Assembly: GCA_035041965.1 (NCBI GenBank) | Contig: JAPYMA010000487.1 | Coordinates: 155,685-219,684 of the forward strand | Direction of reading: 5' to 3' | Origin: Anisakis pegreffii | Lineage: Eukaryota; Nematoda; Chromadorea; Rhabditida; Anisakidae | Length of the DNA: 64,000 nt | In this document: in pieces, positions 50,438-62,400 of the stretch | Numbering within the stretch: the stretch's first letter is position 1 | Layout of the letters: each line of letters starts with the position of its first letter | Translations under genes and position numbers: made by a program | The notes under the pieces: model-generated | Seen by the model: only the letters and a program-made list of their open reading frames with translations | Told to the model about the DNA's origin: nothing | Databases searched by the model: none

Positions 50438-50989
50438 TCAGTCCTTACAAAATGTTTTTTTGTAACCACTGTAATCGTTTTCAGTGATTTGGTTGCAATT
50501 TGTGTTTGAATATCGTGAAGAGAGTTCGCACGGGATTCCGGAATCCCGATTTCGATCCCGTGATCCATGTTTTGAAAAATCTCGGGACTTTGAGACTTGA
50601 CAAGAAGTCATTTTGTGTGAAATTGATTGTGTACCCAATTTGAATCGAGTACTGATCAGCTCATTCATGTGCAGCTCATCCCACCTCATCTGGTGTTTAC
50701 TACGCACGTGATAATGAAAACGTTCACTGGGTATTACCCTGCTGTTCACAATTCTATATTTCGAAGCTTGTTCAATTCCAGGATCGTCTTGAAACCTAAC
50801 GCGGTATAGGGAAATAATTGCAAATCCTAATTGTGAATTATTCCCACTGAACTGTGAGTGTGGAGTGAGGGAAGTAAAGAAAATCAATTTCCGAAAGGAA
50901 TCAGGATTGCATGAAGGTTGGAGGTACGGCTGGTTTTTTCGTTTTTTTTGAGATTGAGAATCACGGCGCGTATCAGTGCAGGTTGAGTA
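50438..50989 (-). CDS. Long open frame of uncertain status (about 184 codons)
   Basis: The minus strand is open for 184 codons, one of the longest uninterrupted frames in the window, but there is no in-frame ATG near its start and no recognised domain. The product is polar (QSQKKRKNQPYLQ; SKSRDFSKHGSRDRNRDSGI), with the Arg/Asp/Ser part arising from the palindromic repeat at 50531-50559. It may be a real exon or a chance frame. Confidence 0.2.
   Translation of the reverse strand, partial: YSTCTDTRRDSQSQKKRKNQPYLQPSCNPDSFRKLIFFTSLTPHSQFSGNNSQLGFAIISLYRVRFQDDPGIEQASKYRIVNSRVIPSERFHYHVRSKHQMRWDELHMNELISTRFKLGTQSISHKMTSCQVSKSRDFSKHGSRDRNRDSGIPCELSSRYSNTNCNQITENDYSGYKKTFCKD
50531..50548. repeat. 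18-bp perfect palindrome
   Basis: CGGGATTCCGGAATCCCG reads the same on both strands. A further ATCCCG lies just downstream, so CACGGGAT/ATCCCGTG also pair around it. It has the form of a dyad protein-binding site but may be chance. Confidence 0.7.
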
Positions 50990-51171
50990 CACTTAACGAA
51001 AGCCGGTCTGAGAGTAGTAAAATGCCATGGAAAATAGACGGAAGATAAGACGGGAGAATATGACAGCAAAGTTCAACACAGGAAAAAACGAATCTGAGAA
51101 TGACTGGGGACGCTGTACACATCACTATAGACATATATCAAAACGTTACAATAGCTTTGTAGAAGTTATCA

Positions 51172-52670
51172 TCTTCAACGTAATTGTACTCTCAAGATTG
51201 CCCCATAACATGCGAATTTCATCGGACCAATCGACTGCTCAGAATCTCAGAATATCATATATTTGGCCGAGCAATTATGATTAGTTGAGGAAATATAGCT
51301 AACTTTTCAATTCTATAGGGTTGCCATCTTCGAGGCTACCGTACTCTTGGCTTTGTCCAATAACATATGACTTTATGTGCACCATTCGATCCAGCTGAGC
51401 CTCCACGATCAAAAAATCATTTACCTTGCCTAGCAATTCCACTTTCCTGAGAAGATATGGCTATTTTCATAAAGCTATATCAACAACAAGCGCAAAGTCG
51501 CTCATTCACATACATTCTATCACTATAGATCAATATCAACACATTCCTATAGCTCCATGTAGGTTACCATCCTTACCATCTTCAAGGTAACTGTACTCTC
51601 AAGTTTGGCCGGTAGAATATTAGTTTGCAATCCGTCAAATTTCCCAGATTCTCTTCTTCTAGAAAAAAATATTTTCTCGAGCAATTTTGCTTGCTTTGAG
51701 AAGAATAGCTGATTTTCTGATGGTATCTCATCTTCAATAAAGCAAAATCACACAACAAAATATATGCTTTTCTGAATCTAGAGATTCTACTGGATCGAAT
51801 GGTGTACAGAAATTTACATGTTACTGGGCAATGTTGAGAAGATAGTGGTCCCAGCAAAGGCACAAAAATTTCAAATCATTGGTGATAAAGGCCATGGAAG
51901 AATCAGGACATGATCGATGTCGGTGACTCTCAATCCATCAAACTCCCATTTTTATGAATGATTATATTATTTATATCAGTAGTATATCAATTATATCAAT
52001 AGTCTAATTTCTGTGTCATAACGACAAAAATATTCAAAAACAAGAAGTGGTAGCCCAGAAGCCGGGTATAAAGGCATTGCATGGCAGTGACGAAAGTGAG
52101 CATCCAGGTGACATGAAAAGAATGATGTTGGCAACGTTATCACCATATCCGATCTAAAGACAAATTATAAAGTCAGTAATTATGATAATATCGACAATGA
52201 TGAAGGCAACGTCATAATCTGAAGGCCTTGAGAAGGAGAAAAAAACTTGAATAGACGGTTGTCCTGAAGATCGCAACTTCAATATTCCTATAATAACGTG
52301 TAGATTGATCTATAGCGTGTGATCAATATACTGTATATCAATGAGTGTCATTGCGCAAGTTAAGAGAGCTTTAATAAAATCGCTATATCTCTTCAATAAA
52401 GCAAAATTGCCCAGCAAAATATATGCTTTTCTGAATCTAGAGATTCTGCTGGATGGAATGGTGTGCAGAAATTTACATGTTACTGGGCAAAGCTGAGAAG
52501 ACGGTAGGTTTGAAAATGGAATGATGCATAGCATCAAGAAAATCACTATACATCCTCAAATAGGAGGAATTGCTCCACAAAATTATAGTTTTCTGAGTGC
52601 AGACGTTCAGCTGGATCGAATGATGTAAAGAAATTCATGAGTTCCTGGGCAAATTTGAGAAGACGTCAAA
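51172..52670. repeat. Cluster of six related ~130-bp units in both orientations
   Basis: Three units in one orientation (about 51172-51296, 51325-51476, 51583-51716) are followed by three in the other (about 51730-51856, 52380-52512, 52548-52668). Landmarks in the reverse units are AATATATGCTTTTCTGAATC, CTAGAGATTCT and AATTTACATGTTACTGGGCA. The forward units carry the complementary, more diverged forms. The third and fourth units are adjacent and inverted, so a transcript could fold into a long hairpin. There is no coding potential. A degenerate satellite or non-autonomous repeat family is likely. Confidence 0.68.
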
Positions 52671-54221
52671 TGCAAGAGACTGATGCTATAGAAGTGATTT
52701 TCACACAAATGTCAGTGTTTTACTTCAGTACTTTGGTGATGCTAAGTCGAATTTCCGTGAAACGGCAAATGCAAGAGTGTCACATCTGTTATTGTGGGAT
52801 GTCATGATGAGCATTGAAATATTCGTAAGCATGTAAGAGCATGATGTGTGATGATCGAAATGATATTGTATGATGATGTCTGATGCAGTGATGTATGATC
52901 GGAAGCAATCAAAATTGAACGATGATTACCGATTGATTCTTTGGAAATGATTCGTTAGATATATGCGTTCTTATTGATTGATGATGTTAGAGAAGGTCTG
53001 CACGCTTGACGTGGACACCGTTTGATGTCCATGTCAAGCATACACACAATGCATCGAGTCAAGCATACATGTATCAAGATTCAATCTTAATTGATCAATG
53101 CAATTCAGTCAATGCAACAGATCATTTCAAGTTCCACTTGCAAAATTTGATCTCCGTTTTTCAAAAAAGCAATTTCACTCTCATCGGTCAGTGTAATCAA
53201 ATGCAATCTCTCACCATAACTATATCATTTCAATACGTCTTACTAATTAAACTCAGCTGAGCGGGATCGCCGTTTTTTATCGTTATTTATGCATTATCGC
53301 CACTATCATCATCCTTCTAGCTGTACCGCAACTTTTCTCATTTTCATGATAATATTGCTGTGATGCTATTAATAACTATGAAATAATATCACAAAATTCT
53401 TATGTATTTCTCGTCGCTAAATGAAATGAAATGCGAAGCTTTCTATTGTGAATTCCATTTCCACAAATGAATAATAATTACTATTTTTTCATAATTTTAA
53501 TGATTGTGAATATCGATCTTTCAACGTAACTGTCCATCACAATGATGAATCATTTCATTCCACGCAACTCACGTTAAATAATCACTCGACGCACGTAATT
53601 TTCACGTTTCAGTCAATGAATCCGAGATGTTATCCATGTATTGACCATGCACACTCTTTTTACCGAGAGATAGAATGTGAAAAATGCTCACATCCCTTTC
53701 TAATAAATATTCCTTTGCTATTTCAACGTTGTCCTGAATAAAAACAGTAGTGTATCACCTGAACAATTATCCAAAATGATTAGAGAATTTGCATGATCCT
53801 TCCATATGATTTTTTGCAGCATTAATGTCGTTATTACTAAGTAATCGAAACGAACGTTCCGCAAAATGACTGTTTTAGATTTGATAGTTTTAATGATAAC
53901 AATGGATGCTTCTCTATTCCTTACAATTAGTGCAATACGACACCGAAGTGTATAAGTAGTTCCATGCATCATTAAGTTGGTTCCACCTGCGGCAATACTT
54001 TACTCGAGCCCGCATGTCATTCGTTAACCGATTTCGCTTCCTATCAATTCTTCACCCCTCGTAATAAACGTATTTAATTTCAGTAATTAAGTGATCAGGT
54101 GTTACCCACACCTCAGTGCTATCAGACCGCTATTGCTATTGAGCGCATTTGAAGATATAGCTACTGAACCACTATCATCAGTCAGTTCACTACCACAACT
54201 ATAATAACTGTATGTGAGAGC
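52671..54221. other. No firmly supported gene
   Basis: A plus frame at 53006-53260 and a minus frame at 53718-53972 are open for about 84 codons each. Neither has paired splice sites or a known domain. ATG-containing start-like sequence exists near 54014 on the plus strand but could not be joined in frame to the exons that follow. Confidence 0.35.
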
Positions 54222-55604
54222 TTGGATCTTCATCATTCCACTCATCCTGAAATTGACCTTGTTTCAAATTCACATCAAAATTCTTCACATTTCTCTCGAG
54301 TTTCCTTTGAGATGACGCTTGTTGGTCACCTTTCCGATAAATGGAATGGTTTGTTGAATGATAAAATTATGCCAGTGAATAGAAACACAACACGATTCGA
54401 TAAGATGACTAACTTCTTTTCAAAGAAATGTCCTTAACTTTTCCATTTGAGCTTCATTTCATTTCAGGATTGACGTTTCTTTTGGTACTGTTTGCTATAA
54501 ACGACTCGTCCCCTCGAGCGTTTAGTATATCTTTTACCGTCATCAAAAAGCGTATTCCACGTGGTTCATACATACTTTATTATCATTCGCCAGCGCTTAC
54601 TATTGCTTCGTAAGTTTTGAATTCCTTCCTCACCATCGTCACTTTCGTGCACTCAATTTCATTTCGATTTTCTCATTCCATTTTTACATTATCTTTAGTA
54701 ACCGTTGAACTATTCCATGCAGCATTCTCGAATTTATCGGTTGACAAAAAACGCTCAATGTATTTCACAATCGCCTGTCATTGACTCGTATTCTTGCCCT
54801 GAAAATCCCCATTTCGAGTGACTGAGTTCTTTGATGCATGCTGGTTGTTTGAAACTGTCGTGATGACTTTCATTTGGATGAACGTATTTCATTTCAGCTG
54901 TCCCGATCACTATCCCCTGAGCGATCGGTTGAATTTATTTCTGTTGTTGCTTTGAGTTATTATTCGTGAGCGAATCTTATTTTGGTGTAAGTTTTTATCT
55001 CTTGATCATTGTTATTTTCATTGATTTGATTCTCAGCTCATTTCCACTTACCTTAAATCAACGTCCAGGATTTTTCAGTCAGTTTATCGAATTAATCAGT
55101 TGACAAGAGTCAGTGAATTAATTTTATCATTGGTTTTTGCTCATTCATGCTCCTGCTTTCAGAATCTCTTTGAAATCCAATACATATTAATGGTATCCTG
55201 ATTTTAGAAGAGCATACGAAACTATTGATTTTGCTGAATGATGTGAATTTCGACTTATCATTATTTCAGGTCGATCTGTTGAATTGTGTATTCTGGACGA
55301 ACCGAAGCAACATTTTCGCTTGAAAGAATTCCGACTGTATTTTGTTATCAAAAGTAAGTTTTGAGTTGAGATCTTCACGGAGTATTTCATACACTGATTT
55401 GTTCACTTAATGAAAGCAGCTCTTACATCTTTCATTCGTCCGTTGTTATTAACTCAATTTCAGGTTTGGCTTTCCGCTACTGAAAAGCCGATATCGATAT
55501 ATACTGCACTGAATATTTGCAATTTGTTCGGCGAGTGCAGTTGGTGTTTGTCCGAAATCAGTCGTCAAAAGATAATTTGTGATATCGACTTGTGTGATTT
55601 CTGA
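54222..55604 (+). CDS. Candidate multi-exon gene, unknown product
   Basis: Exon-like pieces on the plus strand: 54222-54437; about 54468-54612 (TTTCAG acceptor, GTAAGT donor), encoding a hydrophobic LTFLLVLFAI and then FTVIKKRIPRGSYILYYHSP; about 54899 onward; about 55270-55353 (TTTCAG acceptor, GTAAGT donor) with ELCILDEPKQHFRLKEFRLY; and 55420-55604 ending with TGA, which encodes ATEKPISIYTALNICNLF. The last two join in frame if the AAAGCAG acceptor at 55419 is used. Earlier junctions could not all be made phase-consistent. The family is unrecognised. The clean acceptor and donor sequences are the main support. Confidence 0.3.
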
Positions 55605-56439
55605 ACTGTTGATTTATTGTTTTTGAAATAAATCAGCTTGTATTAATTTGTAAGTTTTGAAATGCATTCTCATGAATCCGCTCATTCATTTATTCGACGT
55701 CATTTCATTCAACCACAAACAATTTTCATACTAAATTCTTCAGTGCATTTGGTCAAAACTTGACCCTTATCCAAAAATGTCAATAGTGAAAGTTTCATTC
55801 TCTGTGGATCTGAGTCTCGGGTTACAGTTTCCCCAAACGAAATGAACAAACCATTCCGATAACTTGTTTAAATAAAACCTCCGAGAATAGAATCGATGTG
55901 ATTTGGTGTGACAAATACTTTTAGTTTCTCAAGTCTCAAAAATTCTTTCTGAATCGTTCACCTGCCCAGCAAAACAATTTTAACTTCAAGTTTCGTATAA
56001 ATCGTTGATTTATTCATCAAGGTATTAATTGTTATTATTGAAGTCATCATAACTTCAGCAAATAAATAAACAGCACAAGAAGAGTCAGCTGAAATTCGTT
56101 AAAATAATACCGCACTTGTTGATTGGACCGAAGTTAGTAAATCGAAGCAAAAAGAACTAAGCGAATCGACTGAGTAAGAAAGTAAGTTGTTCAAGTCAAT
56201 CACGTTGTTCGCTTCCTGAATTTCATTAATCTGATCATTCATCTATTCAAATCTTTCTTAATTTTATCATGACCTTTGAACTTATGGTTTTCCCAACGCT
56301 GATGTGTTATTTTTTCTGCGATTTTCTCGGATATTTTTCTGAAGTGCTTGTCCATTGTATGTCTTGTATGTCTTGGCAGTGCTGCATTTTCTATTATTGC
56401 TTCCACCATCAGTCCATTCATCTAGACTCTGAATGACAA

Positions 56440-56648
56440 CACAGACGATTACTTGATTACATATCGATTATCCCAACTTCTTATCGAATTCCTTCTTCTT
56501 TCACTTGAAGCGGTTCTGCTAATTCAAATGCAAACGCTCTCTATCGGTTCGCTTCAATTTAAACTTGTGAGCGTTTCTCCTGACGATATCAAAATCTATC
56601 AAGTACTTCGTTATTCTGCTATTACCTTAACGAATTGGCTGTTTGCGT
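56440..56648 (+). CDS. Candidate exon of an unknown, possibly membrane, protein
   Basis: An open plus frame ends at a GTAAGA donor (56649). The product is strongly hydrophobic at first (LSQLLIEFLLLSLEAVLLI) and ends ITLTNWLFA. It may be a further exon of the gene ending at 55604 or a separate one. No acceptor was pinned down. Confidence 0.22.
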
Positions 56649-57456
56649 AAGATTTTGCTTGAGAGTGAAAAAAGGAACCCTGAAAACATTGCCAGTTCAT
56701 TCTACAGTCATTGAGATATTTTAAACATCAAACTAATCCATTCTCTTTGCAAAATTGGCAATGCGTAATCTTTGGACAATAGGAATATAGAACCACCAAA
56801 CAAAAACGTAAACTTTTCTAAGAATAATAAGAATATATACGACATTAATAACAAATTTTTTATTCGAAAATCCTCAGTCTGCCAGTAACACTCTAAAGGT
56901 ATAGAAATGCTTGAAACAGCAGGAACATGCAACTCGTGTTACTCGGAGTTATACGTCATTGGCCTCGGATAAGTATTATTATCTATTCTATTCTACTGAA
57001 TGTCTTATGCTATGTGCGGCGACTTCTTCGAGAGTGTGAAAACGCAACTCCCCGTCGGCATCTCGTCAACCCTTGAAAATTCCTATCCTAATTGATCAAT
57101 TTGAAAGTCTTCTGATCGTTTGGAGAAATGAACCACGCGCATCGTTGAAGCGAATTTATTTTCGGGAAAGGAAAACTCAAGTTGCGAGATATCTGCGAAG
57201 TGGGGAAACTGCAAGAATTCTCCAGTTTATATGCTAGAACATTTCATTATTTGTCTTCTTGGTAAATACCATCTTATGCAAGTATTTCCTTTACTTCAAG
57301 TTTTAAAAGTAAATGTGATACCAAAAAGTGACTTTCATCACACGGAACTGAACATAGTTTAAATCTTCTGATAGTTAGAATCGTTTTCGTTCATTTGAAA
57401 AAACACCTGAGGCAACATAATTCAGGATAAGAATAACAACGGCGCTCAGGAATACT

Positions 57457-57699
57457 CTAACAACAAGTGCACGATAGAATGCACAATATGCTTGAAAACA
57501 TTGCAACACTTCGCCATTCAACACCCATTATCCATTCACATCCTCTCCCACAATCGCTTTGGAAATCTTTACATTGAGAATTATCCGAAACATTCGTGGA
57601 TGATCCGCCAAAAATTTCCGCAGCTGACCGTTTTCTGCTATTATTTAAACAGATCGCTTGCTTGCGGAGATCTTTCGTAAGGAAATGGAAACACGAAAA
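57457..57699 (-). CDS. Candidate Cys-rich terminal exon, unknown
   Basis: On the minus strand a CGTTTTCAG acceptor at 57700 opens an 80-codon frame to TAG at 57457-57459. The product contains a basic RKR followed by SAAEIFGGSSTN, a Cys-spaced section (CKDFQSDCGRGCEW) and a hydrophobic Cys-rich end (FSSILCILSCTCC). I do not recognise it. A cleaved secreted precursor is conceivable from the RKR site, but no signal peptide was found. Confidence 0.27.
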   Translation of the reverse strand, partial: FSCFHFLTKDLRKQAICLNNSRKRSAAEIFGGSSTNVSDNSQCKDFQSDCGRGCEWIMGVEWRSVAMFSSILCILSCTCC

Positions 57700-58912
57700 C
57701 TGAAAACGATTCAATGGATGAAACAATCAAACTTGAAACAAATTCTATCCAAATAAAGAATCGATCATGCACAATATGCAAGTCAATGATCTCGAATACT
57801 CCATGAAACACATCACAAATGACCCGATATCCTAACCTATAAATTCGAATACGTTCACGAACTATCCATGGTGATCATGAATATTCTCTTCATATCAAAG
57901 GAATTGAAACGTAATGAATATCCCTTTATGCAGCAAAATATCTGCCTTCTGTCGAGATGTTTGAGATATAGCACTGCTAGTAGGATTCATCGCACGTGAT
58001 CATCCGCACAGGTGATCAAAATAGCGCCTGAAAACAAACGCGTGAATACCATTTGGAGTCTTTGAAATTTGCTAATGATTATTTTCAGCAACAAATTAGC
58101 CATACATAGTCATGAGTCAAAATGATCTCAATGGCATCCACATAAGACATGAGAATGACTTTGGAAGAAGCATTAGAGACATCTGAAAATGAGAGTGAAA
58201 TGCTTGATACGTTGAAACCTTTTACACAGGATCGCAGGATAATATTCTGAAAACATTTCTGGAATGTTAAGAAGTTTTCATTGCACTTGTATCACTGTAG
58301 CGATATCTCGTATGATCATCCAGCTTGCTGATTGAAGAAGCTTCCGGAAATGCGATTTTTGAACAAAAGCAATTGTACCAATTGCATCCACTGTACCAAA
58401 TTCATCGAAAAATGTTCCGAGTTCCTAAGTCGACTAAAGCCGCACGATCACAGCAGCGCTTCAAAACACAGAATTGACTAATCAAGCACCTAGGCAACCT
58501 ACACCAGTCTTGAGCATTATCCCATTCTTTAAATCGTTATCGCTTTCAAGATAGGTAATATTTTTTCAGTCTACCATAGAATCTTCCCCGTTATTCCGGT
58601 TATTATTCCTGAAACCGTGCGCATTTCTCAATCAATCTTTCTGAATACGATCATAAAATTCAATATCCACGAACTATTTCTGTTGAAGGTTTCTGATAGC
58701 TTGCATTGTTCCTCATTACAGTGAAATACTGCACTTAGAACTGTATGCAGACAGTTGTAAGCGTTGCCAACATATGCTTTTTATCATCAGCATGATCACT
58801 ACATCAACAATCAATTGAATATTGGTTATCGCAAATATGATGAACATTACTAGAATTTTGACATATCAGACAAAGTGATGAGTACGATAACATTAAAATG
58901 TGCAGTTTTCAG
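57700..58912. other. No supported gene; expected 5' part of the next gene not found
   Basis: The exon at 58913 follows a TTTTCAG acceptor in phase 1, so an upstream exon should lie in this interval or further left. No frame with a matching donor was identified. Confidence 0.35.
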
Positions 58913-61900
58913 AAAGAATGGACGGCCGACACTACCAAATAATTGCGGATTTCGCAAGCGTGGGGGATTTCACCCCCCTATATGGCCGCTTTTTTGATCG
59001 GCTCCTGTTGTTAATTGGAGCGATCGTGACGCTACCGACGCCAAACGTGGTAGCAGAATTTATCGCAAGAAATTGGGCCGAATTAAGGGGATTCTGCCCC
59101 CATCATTTGGGCAGAGAATTTTTCGGTAATTACTGCATTCTAACAACACTGTCAATTACATTTTTTACTTTGGATTTCAGTTTAAAATGAAATAAGCAGC
59201 TAACTGATGATATGTACAGGGATGAGATGATGATAGCATACAAATTACAGAGATAACAGCATACAAACTAACATTTCAGCGAGAACATTAAATTTAGATT
59301 GAAGAGTGAAAAATTGAGTGAACAATAATGATGATACGGGAATTGAGTGGTGAATAATCGTCGTTTGCGGAATTATATTGCTTTGATGCTAACAATGAGA
59401 ATGTTTTCGCTGATCGTAAGAGTAAACAAACAAAGCGATTTGATGTGTTTTATTCAGCAAAATTCTCATGAAACTGATATAATCTCGGCAATTTTCAGAA
59501 AATGAAGCGTTAGGAATGGTGGCCCGAAATTATGACGTTTCGGCGATCATAATCGAGGTAGTGTGTCGCATACGACACATCCAGCTACTCATCCATCGCA
59601 ACGATGGGGGTAGCTGGACGTTTGGAATAAGCGGGCCGATATGGCGAGTGATCAAGAACGAGCGTGGATACGCTGCGTTGGAGATACCAGCTGCCACGCC
59701 GGTGAGCACTTCTGAATATTCTCATAAATGTTGCATTGCGATCATAATCACACTATCAAATCACTATCGGTCATTGCAACTAACAATTTTCATCCACTCG
59801 TATAAGAGAAAAGAAGAATTCTTCGAAGAAATACCTCTTTTTGATAAAAGAAATGAATATTATATATTCGCGTTCTTAAGTAATGACGGCTGCTGCTCCA
59901 AATCATTGCTGTTAATCTGAAAAGTTATGAATGAATATTCTCAGATAAAAGATCTCATCTAAAATAGATCAAATGATCAATAGAATCAACTCATAATTAA
60001 CAATTAATTTCACGAACCAATCACCCATTTACCTCTGTTGACGAATTTATTTTTCAGTTTCTTGTGACGCAGGAGTGGAGGCAGCAAGCCATGGAGGTAA
60101 GTATCATTCGATTATTTGGAAGTATCGCAATTGAATCTAATTTTGAAATACTCATTGATTTCATAATTTTCAGCTTGCACCAATCAGCATCGTGAGGCCC
60201 CCAACACCACTGCCCGTACCTGCAGAAATCGTGACGCCGCCAACCCCGACCAGGCCATCGACCCCGAGCACGCCGCCGACCCCAACCACACCGCCGACCC
60301 CGACCACATCATCGCAGCCCCACTACAATTTGTAAGTTCTTTCTCTCTTCATTTTCGAGTTTTTAATTGCATAATTTCGCTTTGTTCAATCATTATAAGG
60401 CATCAATCCCTACAAAAACGATCACTGATGACATCTGAATGAACCTCACTTACCAATTGAGAAGTAAAGGAAATAAAATCACACGGCACTGAACGTATGC
60501 CGATGGAGAGCACTCGAGAAATCATTGAGAACTAACTCTGCGCATAATTAGTATGATTAAAGCAATAGAGGTATTATTCTGGTTCGGATATCGAATCAAA
60601 TAATAGTTAGTTTGTGATAAATGGAAGATCACAAAAATCGTTGAATGCTTCAGGAGATCCGCCAGTAACCCCGTAAGAGCCCCCCAACCAACGCAGAGGA
60701 GAACCCGACCAGTGCCCGTAGTGTTCAGGCCAGCTAATATTGAAACGCTGCGTCCTGAACACGCCATCGAGCTAGCAGCACCAACAACGCAACCGTATGA
60801 AATAAGAGACAATCAAATATGTAAGTTGTGCACATCATTTATAGCACTTCGAGTGCAATTTGCTCAGAATCTTATTTCAGCTCAACATAAATTTTTAAAA
60901 AAATGAATTAAACCGATTCAATTGTAACATCATCAGAAAGGATGGGGAATTAAATGATTATTGCGATGAAAGGCCATTTATTTTGATAGAAAGGATGTTA
61001 TCTTCGTAATGATTCCATATCACAAATGTATTCTATATTTCAACTCACTGAGTTGAACTTTGGATGTTGAATTGGCCTGCTTGCTAGTTGTTGTACATTC
61101 TATAGCTATTTTCATTATCCGTAAAGTTACGTCCACTTGAGTTAGCTTGAGTGACAAGAACAATAACACTGAAAATAGTGCTGGATAAGTGTTGATGACA
61201 GTCATTTGATTCACCTTGCTTTGCAAATGTGAGTGAATGATAATAATGGTAATTGGAATGATGAGAACAACAATCTCTTTTTTCTAAACAAGTGTTCGTT
61301 TCAGATTGCTGCTTGCTCGACTGTTCCAGGCCGACGACCCCATTCGCAACGGTCGCCGCCTGGAAGGTCCACGTGCGGAGGGCTGCCTGCCATCGCGAAA
61401 GCAGTTCGTTTGCATCTTATTCATTTATCAATAGTTTCCTTCTGAATTTCTTAGTCTGATCCATTGAGAATGAAGTATGATGACATTGATTTTATTTTGA
61501 GCAACTTTGGGCACATGAAAGTTGAGATCGGGAATACACTCTCAATTGAATCGACTCGTGATCTTTTTATGATAACGTGGATCATTTCAATTATAGACTG
61601 AATTACCTTGAATTCGGGCTATTTTATTGAAATCCTACTATACTGATATGGAAGTATCCGATGAGGCATTGATGACCGATAATCTATAACGACTATATGA
61701 ACGAAATGTTCATCAATATGAGCATTTCGTTCATATATTCATTATAGATTATCTAATCAAAAGGAAGTGCTAATCCGTTGAACCGATTTTCAGCCCTCTG
61801 CACGTGGTGCGGGTACGACGTGCGGATGCCCGCCGGCCTCTCCGCGGCATCAATCGATGTGCGAATGGACGATCATCGCCGGGAGAGGTGCCTGCGCGCG

Positions 61901-62155
61901 CCTCCAGCCACCATCAAGGCGCGGCAGGTCGCCGTGCGTCGTCTTCGGGAGCTGGGTCGGGATGACACCCACGTCGTCCTCCCAGCCGACGGAGCGGCCG
62001 AAGGGGTGGGGGTGTCGCGACCCCAGAAGCGGCATCTCCGCTCCGAGGCGGACCGGCGGGCGGACGAATGCGCCGCCTACCTGAAGCGCTACAAGGTGGA
62101 ACGGCCGCAGACCTTCGCGGTCATTGCGGCGGAATATCAGTTCGCAATGGATTAA
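58913..62155 (+). CDS. Seven-exon GC-rich gene; Pro/Thr linker and Cys/His zinc-finger-like clusters (5' end missing)
   Basis: Exons 58913-59125, 59499-59701, 60058-60096, 60174-60331, 60654-60820, 61305-61403 and 61794-62155 (TAA 62153-62155) join with consistent phases into at least 413 codons. Nearly all have TTTTCAG acceptors and GTAAGT/GTGAGC donors. The first two exons look globular (NVVAEFIARNWAEL; GSWTFGISGPIWRVIKNERG). The fourth is a Pro/Thr repeat (TPPTPTRPSTPSTPPTPT). The sixth holds YCCLLDC and FATVAAWKVHVRRAACH, like the C2H2 fingers at the start of some LINE-type proteins (F.T..GL.VH.RRAH). The seventh begins LCTWCGYD and later DDHRRERC, a CxxC...H...C cluster, then an Arg/Ala-rich helical tail. 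Exon GC, notably in the seventh, is far above the introns and the rest of the window. Family unrecognised. A gene derived from a retroelement or otherwise acquired is an inference. If the acceptor at 58913 is not used, an internal Met at 58918 could start it. Confidence 0.72.
61678..61753 (+). ncRNA. MicroRNA-precursor-like hairpin in the last intron
   Basis: Positions 61678-61708 and 61723-61753 are reverse complements over 31 bases with only two mismatches, closed by a 14-base loop. Total length is 76, close to that of animal pre-miRNAs. It lies wholly in the intron between exons 61305-61403 and 61794-62155, on the host strand. The arms contain TATATGAACGAAATG. It could instead be a small palindromic insertion, since both readings fit a single copy. 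Mature strand cannot be told from sequence. Confidence 0.42.
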
Positions 62156-62188
62156 AAGGCAGCAACGACAACGACATCAACAACAACA

Positions 62189-62244
<56 letters not shown>

Positions 62245-62400
62245 TATTATTGTTAGTATTATTTTTATTTTTATTAATCACCAGCTCTATTATCTTTTAG
62301 TTTATCCTATATTATTATTTTTATCATTGTTATTATTATTATTATTTCTGTATTTTACTATTAATTACTGTTTTGATGATAGAGCACTTCTAGTTAGAAT
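62080..62400. repeat. Left arm of inverted repeat formed by two gene ends
   Basis: The end of the seven-exon gene and its 3' region are matched in reverse complement at about 63665-63930. Shared strings include CAGCAACGACAACGACAT just after the stop, AATCACCAGCTCT (from about 62278) and GATAGAGCACTTCT (about 62379). The arms differ mainly in the microsatellite and in a deletion inside the coding part. The arrangement is a tail-to-tail duplication with about 1.2 kb between arms. Confidence 0.85.
62189..62260. repeat. TTA trinucleotide microsatellite in the 3' region
   Basis: A run of about 23 TTA units with one interruption begins about 35 bases after the stop codon of the preceding gene. A degenerate complementary tract occupies the corresponding place after the minus-strand paralogue (about 63.75-63.85 kb). 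Confidence 0.9.

Noticed and set aside
58913..59701. OTU-type cysteine protease domain in the first two exons of the GC-rich gene
   Set aside because: A weak pattern (DG followed later by NEAL..VA..Y.V) came to mind, but no catalytic Cys or His is in place; not supportable without a profile search.
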